NCBI GenBank assembly: GCA_028565635.1
Contig: JAOXYB010034284.1
Coordinates: 1-23,934 of the forward strand
Direction: 5' to 3'
DNA from: Phoronis ovalis
Lineage: Eukaryota; Phoronida; Phoronidae
DNA: 23,934 nucleotides
Each line of letters starts with the position of its first letter. Position 1 is the first letter of the stretch. The notes beneath the pieces were generated by a model. The model had not been told where the DNA came from and searched no databases. It saw only the letters and a program-made list of their open reading frames with translations. Below are positions 10,338 through 22,500 of the stretch, in pieces. Both the position numbers and the translations under genes were made by a program.

Positions 10338-11763
10338 GGCGTGGCGCTTAGTCGCATTCGCACTAGTCTCTAACACAGACTATATATCTTATAAATGTAC
10401 TAACTAAATTGTTTTAAACTATAAGCTCGCAAAAGTCAACAATTTGTTTTAAAATTAATAGTGCATATTATTGCATATAGGGATAGAAATTTATATAGGG
10501 ATTTAAACTCAATTTTTAACAAAAAAGAATTTAAAAATACAAGAAGGGTCTAAACTTAGACTACATTCACACGTGCGGACTTTTGATACAGGTTATTGAA
10601 AACGCATTTATTTACCAAATACCTATCACAAGAAAATTCAAAGTTTGGAATGGTTGGTGTGTCGCTTTCACTTTTAGTATTATAAAATAAACTAGAGGTG
10701 CTTTTTCTCGTTAGGTATAGGATCCAACACCTGCGACATTAAATAGACTGTGGCTTACCAGTCGTTTCCAGTCTAATTCAATTAATAAAACGTAATATAC
10801 AAAAAGACATGCAATAGGTTTTCAATGATGATGGCTGCTATAATGTATTAAGAAGCATATATAACAACAATCATTCGGTGAGAAATGCTGACATCACCTT
10901 ATTTAATTGCTCGTAGTAAACCTGTGTACCTTCAGCGAGCGGGGTTTATATGTAATTATTTTTTACTAGGGGATATTTTTTTTAAATATGTTTATGCACA
11001 CATTACCATATGTGGTCTTCCGGTTAATGATTACATACAAAGTAGCACATCTAATCAGCACTTGAATTATCCTATATTTCTTTTAAGACTCGTTAAAACT
11101 CGTTGTGTCTATATAGATGGTTTGTAAAACCTTACTTATTTAAACGCAAAATCTCTTAAAATTAATAATGAAAGGAATAGTTCTGATATTAAAGTGAGAC
11201 AAGGACGAATTAAAAGCTCTATATTTAAAACAACACACTGTTCTATTGATGGAAAGTGTACCATACATGCGCGCGACACTAATTGAAGCCCCTCTCTAAA
11301 TGACAGGCGTATTATAAGAAAAATCACGAGTAGTAGCTGTGACATACGATGTTGATAAGATAATTAGCTTGTGAATGCCTCGTGTTAATTTGAATTCGTG
11401 CGCAACTTACAGTTTTAGTTAAGTGTCATTTATGAGATATATTTTAATCCCAAGTGTCACGAAATAATCGCCATTTCCTTACGAGTAGGGCATACTTGTA
11501 ATCTGTCTAGTGTTGTTAGTCCCAATATTAATCAACCCTTTTTCATTAATGGCAAACGACACCAATTTGGTTTTACTGCGGCATCGATTTGTAATCCATG
11601 TCAAGGCAAAAGACGACACAAACGTTTTAATAAATAATAAATGTATTTAACCGTTGATAACCTGAACATGAATAACTCAACTTAACCCATTTATGATATT
11701 ATCAATCACACGTGAATTACCAAACATGTATAATCACATATAGCCACCTGTTCAGTTTCCAGT

Positions 11764-11769
11764 TATAAA
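11764..11769 (+). promoter_or_regulatory. Possible TATA box of the SMB-GPCR gene
   Basis: TATAAA stands 94 nt before the proposed ATG at 11863. That leaves room for a transcription start near 11795 and a 5' leader of about 70 nt. The motif is common in AT-rich DNA, so this is only a candidate. Confidence 0.3.
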
Positions 11770-11862
11770 CCTAGAAATCACACAACGGATCACTACAGTC
11801 ATTGGAGTTTTCCGTAATAATGACAACAGGCTGAATTTTCCTGTCAAATTTAGATTCTTGTG

Positions 11863-14800
11863 ATGATTTTAAAAATGCTGAAGTTTGCAATTTTATTAGT
11901 TGTTGCATCATCATTGCCTTGTCCTAATAATAGTGGTTGCAAACCTATTACAAAGTTTAATTTGTTGACGAGCGATGCTGTATCGCCAGCTAGCAGCAAT
12001 GGTGTGTCTCAAAAGAAAATGCGAACGTATACATATGATGCAACCTTGGACAACATTAAACATCTTGTGAACAACAAACAAAAAAATGTTGAACATACAG
12101 GCATTCAGTTATCATCTAAGACAATAAAGAAAAATGGTGCAACAGGTAGCTTCGATTCGTGTGCAGGAAGATGCTCATCATTTTCAGGTAATCGGGCGAA
12201 ATTAGTAAGTACACTTCCTTTTTGTAACTGCGCCGGAGATTGTTTTGTTCGCAGTGACTGTTGTGTTGATTATGTTAATGTATGCGGCTCTGGTAAAATC
12301 TTGTCTCTTACTGAGAGTAGTATCAAAGGTGATAAAAAGAGGAGGAAAATTCCAGACAGTAATGGCAAAAATAGCAAAACTACAGATATCAGTGGAAACA
12401 TTGTACATACAGGAATTTTGCATGTTGACCAACTTGATGAAAATAGAGCTGAGACAGTGAATGATAAATCTAATAATGATAAGACATTAGAAAGTAATGA
12501 CAAGAATGGAGTTATCCCACATGTTGTGACGGAGCAACATTATATGAATGAAGGAGACATTGCCTTTGGTTATAGTGCCAAAGTTACCAAATATTATGTT
12601 GGTATAAATTATGGTGAAAAAGAGTCTGAAGATGGTCACGGAGAAATAAAGTTAACGAAATATGGTGGCAAGAATGGTGTTAATGACATTAATAAAAGTA
12701 ATGCCAATGCAAAAACACAAGAAACCAGAAGTGACACACAAGAATATAGAAGATATATGCCACATAAAGACGATATTTTACCAGAAGATGAAAAAGACAT
12801 TGTTCCCATTGTTGAACCTGTTGGTTGGCCAGTTGTCCCGGGATTTGGAGAAGATCCTTACATGTAACTATTATCTCTTCAAATTGATAAAGATTTATTA
12901 AAAATACAGCCATGTCATATAGCGATTAGTTATGTCACGATCGTGGAGTCTTTACTTTACCTTGTTTTCTCAACATACCTGAGTACTTATCGTAGCTTCA
13001 GCTAAGATAAGACATAAAATTTGAGAGGTAAAAAATCATAAAATATGAAAGTTTTAAACGTTCTAGCTGAGGTTTATTTCAAATTGGTGAAAAATCAAGA
13101 TTTGGAAAAATCAAGATTTGGCAAAATCTTCAAAGTTACAAAAAATTGCATGTTCTTGCAAATTATTTCATTGTAGTCATTATTTCAATGCGGTGTACGA
13201 GTATTTTAATTATGGTTTATTTCAGATGTGAGACATTTGGTAATGCTGGCTCTGCTTGGTTGTTTTCAAAGTGCCCATTAAGTGGAAAAACTGACAATCA
13301 TATACGCGAGGCATGTGAAGAGAAAACTGCGGATGTACTGTCAGAAATACCTGTGGAATCGGATCGCAGTATAGTGTACCGCAACATCTACTGCGCCTTT
13401 TGCAATGGTGTTTATAATGTAGCACTATGGAGTAAACTTTCAGTTTGCAAAGGAAATCCATCGTTCTTAAACGAAAAACATAAAGAAGTAGATCTAACTT
13501 CAGAATCCTTTAATAACTATGTAAGATTTAATTGTCAAGTTGAGCGACTTATTCCGCTGAAAGCAAAGGAACTGTTGCCAAAATGTGGACAAATACCGCC
13601 TCGTCGTGTAAGACACAAGAGAGGCACAAACTATGTACCTGGAGAATTCGTTAATGTAATTGACCATTTGAATAAAGTGGGACTGTATCCTGTATCATTT
13701 TCTGTACTTATGAATTTTGGATTTGATGGTAAAAAGCATTTGATGTTTAGCAGTACAAGTAAGCAAATTACAAATACTGTTAATAGCTGCAACAGAGAAG
13801 ATGAAATTTATGATCCAATAAAAAATCAATGTCGTAAAGTTATTTGTTCTGAAGGCCATGTACTGGTTGACGGTACATGCACGCCATCCGAAAAGGAGGC
13901 AGTACCGCTAGAAGAGAAATTAAGTCCCATCAGTGGCGATATAACCATCACTTACAGTGAATATGACGTATTCATGTCAAAACAATTTGAACATATTTTT
14001 GTGACACAATTAGCAGCGCTATTTAATGTTAACGAAACAAACATTGCTAAGTTTACTCGGACGCCGTTGTTTGAGATGAATGATCCTAGAATTTTGCCAA
14101 ATAGTACGGTCGGTATGCGAATTAGTTTCATTTTATTGCCAGAAGTGAAAGACACAGCGGGTTATGTTGATGACGGAAATTCTGGGAATAACGTAAATGT
14201 TGATGAAACGTCAATAACTAACATAGCATCAACACTTGTTCATAATGTATTCCTGATTCAAATCAATAACACACAAGTCAATTTCAATGTGTCTGACATT
14301 CAGGTTGCAAATGACAGTCTTTGGTGTCAGCATGGATTGAAGCGCGATTACACTGACGATTTTTTCGATCTTTATGAAGAAGATTTAGGTAACAATCGCA
14401 CGAGAATGAAAGTATTCATAAACGAAACAGAGACAAATTACAGCGAAACAGAATACGACCTGACTCTATGGTTGAGAGGTAATGGAATGGAAGGCAGCAT
14501 TATTAACGTAACAGGTTACGTCACCGTTTGCGAGACTATTCCGTTAATCAAGGACAAAAGTTGCGGCCGGATTGAACTAGAAAAAAGCGACTATGAAATT
14601 TTTTCAAATAGGTCATTTCTACATTCTGGAAAATTTTATTCTTTAGGAGATTATGAACTAAAAAATAATGGAACCGTTGAAATTTGTATTCCAGACTATT
14701 TTAACTTTACCGAAACAAAAAACACAACAGTTATCACTGCGCTATGTGGACCAGGATTTACAGAATTTATTGTAGTAGAAAACTGGGCTACTACTTTGTT

Positions 14801-16001
14801 AGGAAGTTTTTCTATTGTCGCAATGGTTATTACCTTGATAACATATTCCATTTTTAAGCAGTTGCGTAATCTACCTGGCATAAGTATCATGAATCTAACT
14901 GGAAGTATAATGGTTTCACAGCTAATTTTTTTGACAGGTTCCGGTGCCGTTTCTTCTTATTGGCTTTGTTCTGCTGTTGCGGTCATTCTTCACTATCTTC
15001 TCCTTGCTTCGTTTTTTTGGACCAATGTTGTAGCTTTTGATGTTTTTCGGACATTTGCTAGTAAAGAAATTGTGATAATAAGTGAGCGTGGAAAATACGT
15101 CATACGTTACTTAGTATACGCCTGGGGAGCACCTGCTTTAATAGTGATAATTTGTGTACTGATTGAATTTACTCCTTTATCAGAAACATTGCAACTTCAT
15201 ATTGGTTACGGAAACGGTCAAACTAAAGCTCGTGACGATGTTTTTGTACATACTGATAATGACCTTCACCTTCAGAGAGATCGGGACAGATATCAGACCA
15301 TTAAAGAACACAATCACGCCAACTCTTTCGATGTAGCAAACATGTCGCAAAAAGGGAAAGCTTATTCAAATTTAGGTTGCTGGATAAATGAGCCATTGGC
15401 AACACTTGTAGTTTTTGGCTGCCCTGTTCTGTTGATTGTTACCACTAATGTTGGGTTATTTGTTAAAACGATTATTAGTATAAGAACCACAACAAAACTT
15501 GCTAGGAAAAGTACCAGACGCTTCTCAACTGGTAATTCACTAACTGGTACAGAAGGTGAAGTTATGCTTTATGTGCGCATGTCCTCTTTTATGGGGTTTA
15601 CATGGATTTTCGGTTTGGCTTCGTCCTTCTTAAGCGCCTTATTATCTGACCACGCAGAAGAAGTCTGCTATGTTTTTCACATTTTAGCATTGTTGTTTAT
15701 TATATTCAACTGTTCCCAAGGGCTCTTTATTTTCTTTGCTTTCATTTTCAATCATCGCATTAAGAAATTATATGCAAAACTGTTCAGAAAACTAAGAGAT
15801 AAACTTAAAAATGTTAATGACGGTAATAGTAATAATAGTAGTAATAGTAATAATAATAGTAGTAGTAATAATAATAATGACCTGTCGAATTTATCAAATG
15901 TTCCGCGAATGAGATCGGTAGGATCGACTTCTACCATACAAACAGTATCTACAGATTGTGAGGATTTTCTGGAGACGTTTTCTATGGACACGGATCCTTA
16001 A
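11863..16001 (+). CDS. Somatomedin-B-domain family-B-like (adhesion/Methuselah-type) GPCR, two exons
   Basis: Exon 1 (11863-12863) and exon 2 (13226-16001) join through a 362-nt GT..AG intron in phase 2 (split codon ATA), giving 1258 aa. The GT is the middle of the apparent ATG-TAA end of the first frame, so splicing removes that stop exactly. ATG 11863 follows an in-frame TAG at 11851. In order: a signal peptide (about 1-18); an SMB domain (97-142) with eight Cys at 100, 104, 121, 123, 127, 133, 134 and 141; a low-complexity linker to about 333; a Cys-rich ectodomain with YCAFCNG and a CNREDEIYDP..CR..C segment and many N-x-S/T sites; a basic RRVRHKR (460-466) that fits furin; seven hydrophobic helices from about 855 to 1176; and an Asn/Ser-rich tail. 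A long second extracellular loop ends in GCWIN, the family-B Cys-Trp landmark. No GPS/GAIN signature is visible before helix 1. The ligand is unknown. Confidence 0.82.
12864..13225 (+). other. Single intron of the SMB-GPCR gene
   Basis: The donor is AT|GTAACT and the acceptor TTTATTTCAG|A. Exon 2's frame is open upstream to 13146, with an ATG at 13188, so a separate short-leader GPCR gene could be imagined. Joining to exon 1 is favoured because it supplies a true signal peptide and restores phase exactly. Confidence 0.78.
13090..13121. repeat. Perfect 16-nt tandem duplication inside the intron
   Basis: AAAAATCAAGATTTGG is present twice back to back (13090-13105 and 13106-13121), about 105 nt before the acceptor. 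It is probably replication slippage. Confidence 0.9.
15823..15879 (+). repeat. In-frame AAT/AGT trinucleotide repeat in the receptor tail
   Basis: An AAT/AGT codon repeat encodes an Asn/Ser run near residues 1200-1218 of the cytoplasmic tail. On the opposite strand it gives a poly-Leu chance frame. Its length is likely to vary between alleles. Confidence 0.9.
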
Positions 16002-16349
16002 TGTGTTGGTTGAACTAATACGTGCTTCTGTTCTAGCCATGTGTAAGAAAAAATCCACAAAAGATGTTGCGCCACAATGTGATTCCTATAGCATCCTAAA
16101 TATGCACTGCACATAAATCGGTGAAAAACAATTATATTTGCAATCAACGACATGATAATTGTGTAACTTCAGGCAAAAGAGTACGCGACATGTGAAATGA
16201 GAACTGTGCTGCGCGGAAAGGATACGCTGTACAATGTTCAAAGATTTAATTGAAGACTCACCTTTGTGATATCTACAAAATATCGAACTGGTTGTAGAAA
16301 CAAGTTGCACATAATCTCAATTTTTGTGGTTTCGATAAAAGCATTATTT

Positions 16350-16355
16350 AATAAA
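16350..16355 (+). terminator. Candidate poly(A) signal AATAAA of the SMB-GPCR gene
   Basis: AATAAA about 350 nt after the receptor stop codon, inside a TTTAATAAAAAATA context. Plausible by distance but not proven. Confidence 0.4.
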
Positions 16356-16436
16356 AAATATATATTTGAAATTGCAGTTATAGGCTGAATATTTTACAAT
16401 AGACGAAATTAAACACGATTAATCCTGCTTTTTTGG

Positions 16437-16540
16437 CACCTACTCACTCAGGAACCGTCTCAACCGAGACCTCAATTAACTCCCTGGGGAGCATACATCG
16501 AGGTTGTCGTACGGGTCAGCCGAGCACAATTTCAGTATAT
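16437..16540. other. GC-richer island with short palindromes
   Basis: This roughly 100-nt patch is clearly less AT-rich than its surroundings. It contains GTCTC-AACC-GAGAC and CTCC-CTGG-GGAG, each able to form a small stem-loop, followed by a GTCGTACGGGTCAGCCGAGC stretch. I see no tRNA boxes or open reading frame. It could be a fragment of a dispersed repeat. Confidence 0.35.
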
Positions 16541-18845
16541 ACAGAAAATAACTAACTTTTTAATGTAAAAATCGAAGAGTGACAAGTTGTTGATCTGCAA
16601 ATTTGTTCGTGTACATGTAACAACTGATTACCGAATTTATTATTATGTTTTCGATTTAATTACATGTCAATGCACAATGCCAATACATGCTATCTGAAAG
16701 CAGATGGTTTGTTATCTAAGTCTCTCATAAGTGAACTGTTGACTAAATATCTCTAAGTGCTTCCATTGCTCGGTAAGTGCATAAGTTATATCTCATTATC
16801 ATACAGGCTGCTATAAGTTTCATAAGAGAATATACATACATGATTATTGATATCCGGCAAAAGTAATAAGTACGATAAGGGGATCGTATTCTGCAAATTT
16901 TCCCAACATGTCTTTTACTAGAAATTTAACAAAATGTTGGTTGCCTTTAGATACAAATCCTAGCGTTTTTACCACCATATTCTAAACAGTTTCATATGAG
17001 ACGAAAAACGCATATTTTTATTATTTCTAAGTGATTCGTCGAATATCCATTTCACTGAGTTCTTTTAATATGTTTTCAACTGTTGAAACATTGATTTTCC
17101 GAAGATATGTTAAGAGCACCATTTATCTAAAACAGCACAACCACTGTTTACATGTCCAAATTGTACAGTACAACTGTTAAAAAACTAAAATTTTCTTATT
17201 TTCTGAAGTTAGAAGGTAAGTATATTTTTGTTACGTTAGATCTGCTTCTACTCTTACTTCAATTCATTATCCTCGCATATAGTTCTGTTGCTACACATAA
17301 GCCCATAATCGTAGGCCCTCCTGAATTTGTTGCGAATAAAGTTTAGATGTACCTTGATGTGCATTGGAAACGCCAAGTCGGACCGGATCAATTTTTTGAG
17401 CACTCACAAAAGAGGTTACAAACTTCATAATGAGGGGTATAGCAGGAGAACTGGATGCAAGAGCGAAGGTTGTTGCTCGAGTCTGAATGTACATGTTAGT
17501 ACATGTACGTTAGTTTGTAGAGAAACATAACCTTGAGTTACTTGTAGATATGTTCTACGGAGCATTAAAATAAAACTTTCCAAAGTTAATATTCACTGCA
17601 TGCATGTTAGAACTTTAATCATATCGAATTTTCTTTAAAAAAAACAACTTAGTTACAAACCTTTGCCCGTGTTCCGAGAACATGAATTTAAAACCCAAGA
17701 TGGCGCTGATATAGCTACTTTGTGAGGTTTGTTAAGCCTATCGTTGTCTGTCTCGGTTATGTAAGACGTCAAGCTTGGACTTTAAAGCAATTCTGTTTCA
17801 GATTCATCAAGCATATGACAAAATCTTCAAAAATATTGTTGTTACTTCATGCATCTGTCCATAATATTTTGTGAACGAACGTTGTTTCAAAACAAAGTTA
17901 GAAATGAATTTTACACATTGACTAATTCATTTAGTACATAGTATATTAATATTTACACATTATATGTATCAAAATGGAGCAGACAGAAATATGGTTTTCT
18001 TTAATAATACTTTTTAAACTAATTTAAGTGTGTTTTATGTTTTATCGGCGATTGTCCTGTTTAGATTACCTAGTTCTTTTCGTCGATAATACTGATCAGT
18101 ATAAATATTAATTTTTTGTATTATGTTTAAAATACCGACTTCTCATCAGTATACCTTTACTATCAATATTTGAGCAAATTGTTGCGCACGTATATTTACA
18201 ATCACATTATAAAATGCATTACCAGACCAATGCCAAGTCCTGGGATGCTAAACATTTTCTGAGCGTTTTTCGATGATAAAACTTTCTAAGATACTATCCG
18301 AGAACGGTTGATAAACTCAATTGTTCAATTTTCATCAGCCCTTTTTCTTGTTTATTCCTCATTTTACTGTCATCGCTATCAGAGTTCACAAATTCTCGGC
18401 TATTTGAATTGTCCTTATTATTTGTCTTGTTTGGAACCACGTAGGGCCAAGTCTAAAATATAACAGATTGGTTCGCAACGAATGTGGAATAAATTCTAGG
18501 AGGAATAATAATGAATATCAATAATTCTGAAACAACCAGTAAAGACTAATGTGTGGCAATTCTGTAATGTCTTTATATGACAGTTTCATCACCACAGAGA
18601 CATCTGGTGGTGGTGCTTTAAGAAAACGCTTCCATTTCTTCTGACAGCGACGAATTGTCACACATTACCTTAATATCATCTTACACTTTATGGTGATTGT
18701 GTAAGACCAACTAATGTTACAAACGGATATTGTTTATTTAAATAACGAAATTACTGAAATTTTCAAACTAGTTTGCTAAGAAATGTTTATAAATAGTCCG
18801 AGCTCAAACGATACTTGTTTTTTTCCTTCTTAAAATGTGTGCCTT

Positions 18846-18851
18846 TTTATT
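18846..18851 (-). terminator. Candidate poly(A) signal of the bHLH gene
   Basis: AATAAA on the minus strand about 330 nt after the bHLH stop. It is the right orientation and a plausible distance, but the hexamer is frequent here. Confidence 0.25.
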
Positions 18852-19179
18852 TTTAGGTCATACAGTCATTTTTTTACAAATTTTGATTAATTTACTCAAA
18901 AAGTTGAAGCGACTATAATAAATATAGGCTGAGTAGTTAAAAATAATATAATTTTAAAAGATTTTAGAATCAATGTAGCAACTAATCATTACTAAAAAAT
19001 CACACAAGAACATTTTACCCATTCTGATTAATTTTCGCTTCTATTACTTACCTGCTATGTTTTCTCTCGTATTTATCCCCTTTAATTATCTGCTATACCC
19101 CTTACTATAAATATTTGCCATTTAAGTTCGCCACCACAAAAATAGCAGTAAATAATGGAACTGGACACAAACTCGAATT

Positions 19180-19503
19180 TTAAATAGTATCCATTTTACC
19201 GGGTTCGTATATGTCAAAGAATGCAGCACTTACTAAATTTATCGGTTGAGCGAGCAACGCCTCTTCTTCGCACATTAGTATCTGTCTGAGATGAGCAATA
19301 TAGCTGGCTGCTAGTCTTAAAGTGTCTAGTTTGGAAAGCTTTGTATCTGCTGGAACCCATGGAAGAGTGGTTTTCAGTTTCACAAATGCTTTGCTCAACA
19401 CTCTCATTCTAGCTCTTTCACGAGCGTTGGCAGTATTTCTTGGTTTTCCATTTAATAATGGTTTCTCTTCAGTTGTGCTACAGTATTTTTTTCGTCTTCC
19501 CAT
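19180..19503 (-). CDS. TCF21/musculin-class bHLH transcription factor
   Basis: A 107-residue intronless frame. Residues 22-75 are a complete bHLH: a basic region [14 protein letters not shown] (22-35) with the NARER core that contacts E-box DNA, helix 1 [14 protein letters not shown], a loop ending [10 protein letters not shown], and helix 2 [14 protein letters not shown]. This is almost identical to the class II (Twist-superfamily) TCF21/capsulin/musculin bHLH. The C-terminal INL (88-90) sits where TCF21 has its short conserved tail, but the rest diverges. Such proteins are nuclear, dimerise with E proteins and regulate mesodermal and muscle fates in studied animals. The protein is short compared with TCF21 (about 180 aa), mainly at the N-terminus. 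A pyrimidine-rich acceptor-like CTTACAG lies 8 nt before the ATG, with the frame open through it, so an upstream exon could add residues or be untranslated. Family assignment is firm; TCF21 versus musculin orthology is not. Confidence 0.87.
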   Translation of the reverse strand: MGRRKKYCSTTEEKPLLNGKPRNTANARERARMRVLSKAFVKLKTTLPWVPADTKLSKLDTLRLAASYIAHLRQILMCEEEALLAQPINLVSAAFFDIYEPGKMDTI

Positions 19504-22500
19504 ATTTTTAACTGTAAGACGAATAAGAGAGTAAGGTCAAGAGAATAAACAAAATTTTAAACGATCGGCTATTATAAGTAAATCGATATCTACAAGTTGT
19601 CTTTAGAGATGTAAACTGTGTTATTTTTAGAAAGCAACACATTTTCCCAAAATTTTACGTGTCATGAGAAAATTCACCATCAGCAACAGTATACTTCCGA
19701 AATATTTCCCACTCGAGAAGCAACGTTTCTGACATCACACTACGGCTCCGCTAGTGCCCACCTGAGGAGTGGATGCAATACCTGGGACCATACATTTTGT
19801 GTACTTTGTTCGTATTTCAGCCGGATAATTCTCATGGTCACAGCGTACAATTTATGTAAGACAATTTCGTACCTACTCGTATTAATTTTTATCCCGCTGG
19901 CAGACTAAATTATCGTGGGATTAACGGCGCATTGTAGTTATCTCGGATTCTCATATAACTTCAAAATCAAAATAGTGCTTGCATTCTTGGAACGCCAATC
20001 CTACCAGAAGTACTTTTTTATGAAATGTTCTTTATATTTCCACTCCTGTGCGAGTTTCACTTTTTATCTTCTGAAAATAACCGTGATCAAGCTCTGCCCA
20101 TCGAACTGTACACAAAGATTTGTCATTGGTCACTTAATAAAAACTTTAAATATAATACAAACACAACGTTCGAACCTTTTTTACAAAATAACTAAATTTT
20201 AACTCAAAAATGTAACATAAATCCATAGAGGTTGAAATGTCGTGTAGCTAGTTCTTGAACCGCATTCCGGCGAATAATCCAGAATAATTGCTTTGTCCCT
20301 GATAGTAATCGTTATCTCCTGGTAGCCAAATTATCAACAAGAGTCGCTGGTCAATTAATTACCAATTATCTAAGTTTATTCTTAGAGATTAAATTTCTAG
20401 GAGCTATGACTACGTCACACAATATTGAAAAGTGAGGAAAAATGATTAATTAGCGTAAAGATTTTGATAATATGATAACCCTTGTAAATAGTTGCATCTT
20501 CGTGATGTTTTTATAAACATCGAGTAGGAAGTCGGTAGTAAATATTTCACTTACCATCATCATTTTCCTGCCAAAGTCAGTTTACTAGCAAGATAATGTC
20601 ATTTATGTTAAAATATTTGTTAAGACAATTTTCTGGGATTACAAGTCAAAATTCCACTAGTCTAGTTTAAATTCTGCATTTTGAAGTTCGCTAAACGCGC
20701 TTTTTTTCTGTGAGCAAAAATACTTTATTTTTTCTTATTGCGAACTATTTGTTTCACGTATCATGTCATTTTAAAACCCTTTTTATGTAAGGAACGGAAT
20801 CTGGTATCATTTAGTTATTTGTTTACACATTTCACCCCGGATTTCCCTCAAGTATTTTGTTTTAGAAATGTTTTGATCAGCCGAGAATACACATACATGT
20901 ACACCCCGTTAAAAAAGCTATTTATTAATCTAAAAGAATTTAAAAATTGAACTTGTAGTATTTATGTGCGTACATAGTTGAGTGCTTCAATTTAAGAGTT
21001 TAGGGAACAAATTTACTATTTATAATATATTTTTTAATACTACGGTTATATTGCCTAGCTGACAGCGTCATTGTAACAACATTGTAACAGTTTTATCAGA
21101 ATTCTTCAGATAAAGCAAAGACCACCACATGGCGCCAAGACATGCGAGAATCCTTTAATTTGTCCATATACGTGTCAACAACTTACAAATAAACAAATCA
21201 ACTCGTGTATTGTTTTAAAACTGGTCAAATAAATTAAATATACTGATCCAACTAAAACAAAAAAGGCCTCAAAGCAATCTAAATAGATTTCTTGCTCATT
21301 CCTGTATAAATGTAGGTTTTTTACTGAAACATTTAGACTTTATATAAATCAGTATAATAGTGTCAGATATGAAATACATTCATCCACTGTCCACTAAATA
21401 AAGAATAACGCGATTTTTATAAAGAATTTTTCTATCTCTTACTATTGTTTTGACAACATTTAAAAAAAATGTCTCAAACGATTTTATATTATTTGGTTCG
21501 GGGCTAGTAAAATGGGATAAACAATATGGCTGTATACCACTAGTTGTTTTATATGACTTGTTTAGTTCAGGTAATGGGTACGTAGAGCAGGATCTCAGAA
21601 GGATCCAACCGCTGGATCTAAAATTTAAGTATATGGTCAGTTTCTGTACAGGGTTTTTAAAAAACCTTACCTGTGTTTCAAGTCCAATTTATAGTCCACT
21701 ATACATTTTCTGGTTTGACCCCCGGATTTGACCACTTTCAGTCCGATGAAAAGAAAACAATGGATATATCGCGATCGAAATAATTTACAAAATGAAAAGA
21801 AATATAATACCCAATGCTTTCAGTCGTTCACAAAAAAAAAAAAAAGTTTTCTGCTTGATTTCAAACGTCTTTCCTCATCACAAAAAAAGTTTGTAAACTG
21901 TGTACGGTGGATATACTTCATCTACTTTTAAAATCTGTCCAGGAAAGGGACATAAATTTCGTGGATTCATACATAGGCATTTATTGTTAACACCTTCAAC
22001 AAATGCAATATCAAACAGCATTCTACCTGCACTAAAATGGGATTGCAGCCTCGTTTTTATTTATTTTTATCTGTCGGGAGTCAGTACTGAAGTAAAAGGT
22101 GATCACGAATCCGAAATTCTCAATATATTCTTGGACTGTCGTTCGACATCGTCTGTTTTGGTGTGATTAATTGTTGGAATGCACTCATAGCGCCAGTTAG
22201 ACAAAAGTTTGGTAACTTTTAATTAAATGTTTCTATTTCTAGTTTCTTCTTTTGTAAAATGCCGTTTGTTACTGCATTTCCCGGTCAGCTGTTGAGGGAT
22301 GATGCGATTTTACACATCAATGCCCAGTGATCAAAGTTGACCATTTTCAGCAAAGATATTTGTATAATAACATGTATTGACTGGACGGGAATGGATACTG
22401 TTTGCATGTTAACAGCTCCATCAGAATTTTTCTTACAAAAGAGTAATTTGCTTTTTATATAAATATTTGTTCGATCAATCACGTTTTCGCAAATTTCAAA

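Larger units (their letters stand above)
8954..11762. other. Intergenic region with simple repeats, no gene recognised
   Basis: No coding sequence is recognised. The repeats between 9606 and 10337 are listed separately. From 10340 to 11762 the DNA is AT-rich, and the open frames (10885-11127 on +, 11136-11345 on -) resemble nothing known to me. Confidence 0.5.
16002..19179. other. Intergenic region, no gene recognised
   Basis: AT-rich DNA between the convergent receptor (+) and bHLH (-) genes. The short open frames at 16086-16310, 17152-17346 and 17291-17494 show no family resemblance. One GC-richer island is listed separately. Candidate poly(A) signals of the two flanking genes lie at 16350 (+) and 18846 (-). 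Confidence 0.5.

Noticed and set aside
12202-12913. Several open frames on both strands across the SMB exon
   Set aside because: Shadows of the SMB exon and adjacent intron, with no family resemblance.
13188-13226. Independent start codon for the receptor frame
   Set aside because: The segment lies in the intron and gives a poor leader. The phase-exact splice to the SMB exon explains the data better.
15752-15991. Minus-strand frame with poly-Leu
   Set aside because: It is the reverse complement of the Asn/Ser codon repeat in the receptor tail.
17697-17708. YY1-like AAGATGGCGCTG word
   Set aside because: A single match in non-coding DNA with no associated gene start; the ATG inside it meets a stop within a few codons.
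21122-21135. CTCF-like motif CCACCACATGGCGC
   Set aside because: One short motif with a mismatch; it cannot be separated from chance without binding data or conservation.
21450-22166. Three overlapping plus-strand frames
   Set aside because: No recognisable domain, biased AT-rich residue content and no splice pattern joining them into a sensible protein.
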